From Leptospira stimsonii (GTDB taxonomy: Bacteria > Spirochaetota > Leptospiria > Leptospirales > Leptospiraceae), in assembly GCF_003545875.1 (NCBI RefSeq), contig NZ_QHCS01000007.1, positions 1 to 64,000 on the forward strand: DNA of 64,000 nucleotides, read 5' to 3'. Numbering within the stretch: position 1 is the stretch's first letter; every line of letters begins with the position of its first letter. Below the pieces are notes generated by a model that worked only from the letters and a program-made list of their open reading frames with translations, did not search any database and had not been told where the DNA came from. Shown one piece after another: positions 63,327 to 64,000 of this stretch. A program made the translations under genes and the position numbers.

Positions 63327-64000
63327 CTATGCCCTCGGGATCTTCGGCATTTCGAGAGGATGTGACTCCCCTTCCAAGGATTTCAAAAATTCAATCAGAT
63401 CCTTTTTATCTTCCTCTGTGATCGGCGCAGGTTTCAAAAGCGGGTCCTCTATGGAACCTTTCGAACCGCCGTTTACGAAATGATTTACGACGTCTTCTAA
63501 CTTCTTGAATTCACCGTTGTGCATAAACTCATTCTTCTTGCTGACATCTCTCAAACTCGGCGTACGAATCTTTTGCGTAATTCCTTTGAGTCCCGTTGTG
63601 TGTCGCGTTGAATCGGAAAAATTCGGTCCGTTGTGACACTGATTGCACTTCGCCTTATTCATGAAGACGTTCATTCCGCGTTTTTGGGAAGGAGTCAGAG
63701 CGGATTCTTCTCCCATCACGTAACGATCAAACTTAGAATTTTTCGAGACGATCGTTCTTTCAAAAGCGGAAATCGCTTTTACGATTCGATCCATACTGAT
63801 CCCCGGAGAACCGAAAGACTTCTCAAAAAGTTCTCTATATTCCGCGACTTGATTGAGTCTCGCTACGATCGTCTTCTCGTCTTTGAGCATCAACGCAGTA
63901 TGGACCCTCTCTTTTACGATTTCCTCCAAATCGTTCGCTTGTGGATCGATAAATACGTCCTTATACAAAGCTACGTTCGTCAACGGAGGAGCGATCGATT
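63327..64000 (-). CDS. Di-haem cytochrome c peroxidase (MauG/CcpA type), C-terminal part
   Basis: The gene continues past the right edge; only the C-terminal part (about 224 residues) is visible. The second haem site C-N-Q-C-H-N-G-P-N-F is present, followed by the likely axial methionine region F-M-H-N-G and D-L-I-E-F-L-K-S-L. The visible start (PPLTNVALYKD) matches the linker following the first haem domain. These periplasmic enzymes reduce hydrogen peroxide using two haems. Confidence 0.88.
   Translation of the reverse strand, partial: SIAPPLTNVALYKDVFIDPQANDLEEIVKERVHTALMLKDEKTIVARLNQVAEYRELFEKSFGSPGISMDRIVKAISAFERTIVSKNSKFDRYVMGEESALTPSQKRGMNVFMNKAKCNQCHNGPNFSDSTRHTTGLKGITQKIRTPSLRDVSKKNEFMHNGEFKKLEDVVNHFVNGGSKGSIEDPLLKPAPITEEDKKDLIEFLKSLEGESHPLEMPKIPRA

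Overview
The window is a stretch of chromosome from a spirochaete of the genus Leptospira. The evidence is the Leptospira-restricted DUF1564 protein (48808-49398), many spirochaete-style lipoproteins with loose lipoboxes, Lcl/DUF1566 lipoproteins, a SpoIIE phosphatase with PAS and GAF domains, and short intergenic repeats built on a G-T-G-G-G-A-A-C-T-C-C core. Base composition is moderate (about mid-40s % GC by eye), which fits one of the higher-GC species, probably of the pathogenic clade; the species cannot be fixed from the sequence alone. No rRNA, tRNA or CRISPR array was seen.

Layout. 1-1.2 kb: a decayed IS66-type element. 1.4-3.3 kb: acetate-type symporter with its DUF485 partner. 3.4-7.8 kb: two divergent lipase-like lipoproteins, a DUF374 acyltransferase and a small membrane protein (a possible lipid-handling neighbourhood). 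8.1-11.1 kb: a BASS-family transporter, a lipoprotein with a metzincin-like zinc motif, and an EamA exporter. 11.2-14.3 kb: a tandem pair of paralogous Lcl/DUF1566 lipoproteins. 14.5-16.2 kb: PAS-GAF-SpoIIE phosphatase. 16.4-19.1 kb: two small proteins of phage/plasmid type, then a lemA-TPM-TPM operon. 19.1-21.4 kb: a frameshifted MmcQ/YjbR pseudogene, an ABM-type protein overlapped by an AraC regulator, and SufE.

22.6-31.0 kb is a sulfur-themed region. It holds metQ-metN-metI (methionine import), a YeeE/YedE (TsuA-like) sulfur-compound transporter, an exported two-domain rhodanese, a TauD-family dioxygenase translationally linked to a second BASS transporter, and the tRNA hydroxylase TrhO. 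31-35 kb has a membrane protein, an AlkD-type repair protein, a lipoprotein and an OafA-type acyltransferase. 35.6-37.4 kb is typA/bipA. 37.4-43 kb is rich in short repeats and structured intergenic DNA around a molybdopterin oxidoreductase and a pirin, with a 107-bp tandem repeat at 41.4-41.75 kb.

43-49.4 kb carries a lipoprotein, a Tet-type MFS exporter, an AlkA-type glycosylase, a TlpA-like thioredoxin, a large coiled-coil Lcl protein and DUF1564. 49.9-56 kb carries an acyl-CoA synthetase, an LCP-LytR_C protein with rsfS, and an overlapping MBOAT/SGNH acylation pair. A 53-bp, eight-unit minisatellite (56.05-56.49 kb) follows, then a YyaL-type thioredoxin-domain protein divergent from a TolC-type protein, a methyltransferase, a hot-dog-like protein divergent from a MarR regulator with a visible operator, and the 3' part of a di-haem cytochrome c peroxidase.

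The most unusual signals are the dispersed repeat family, the match between its core and codons inside the DUF1564 gene, the two tandem repeats, and the dioxygenase-BASS pair set in the sulfur region.
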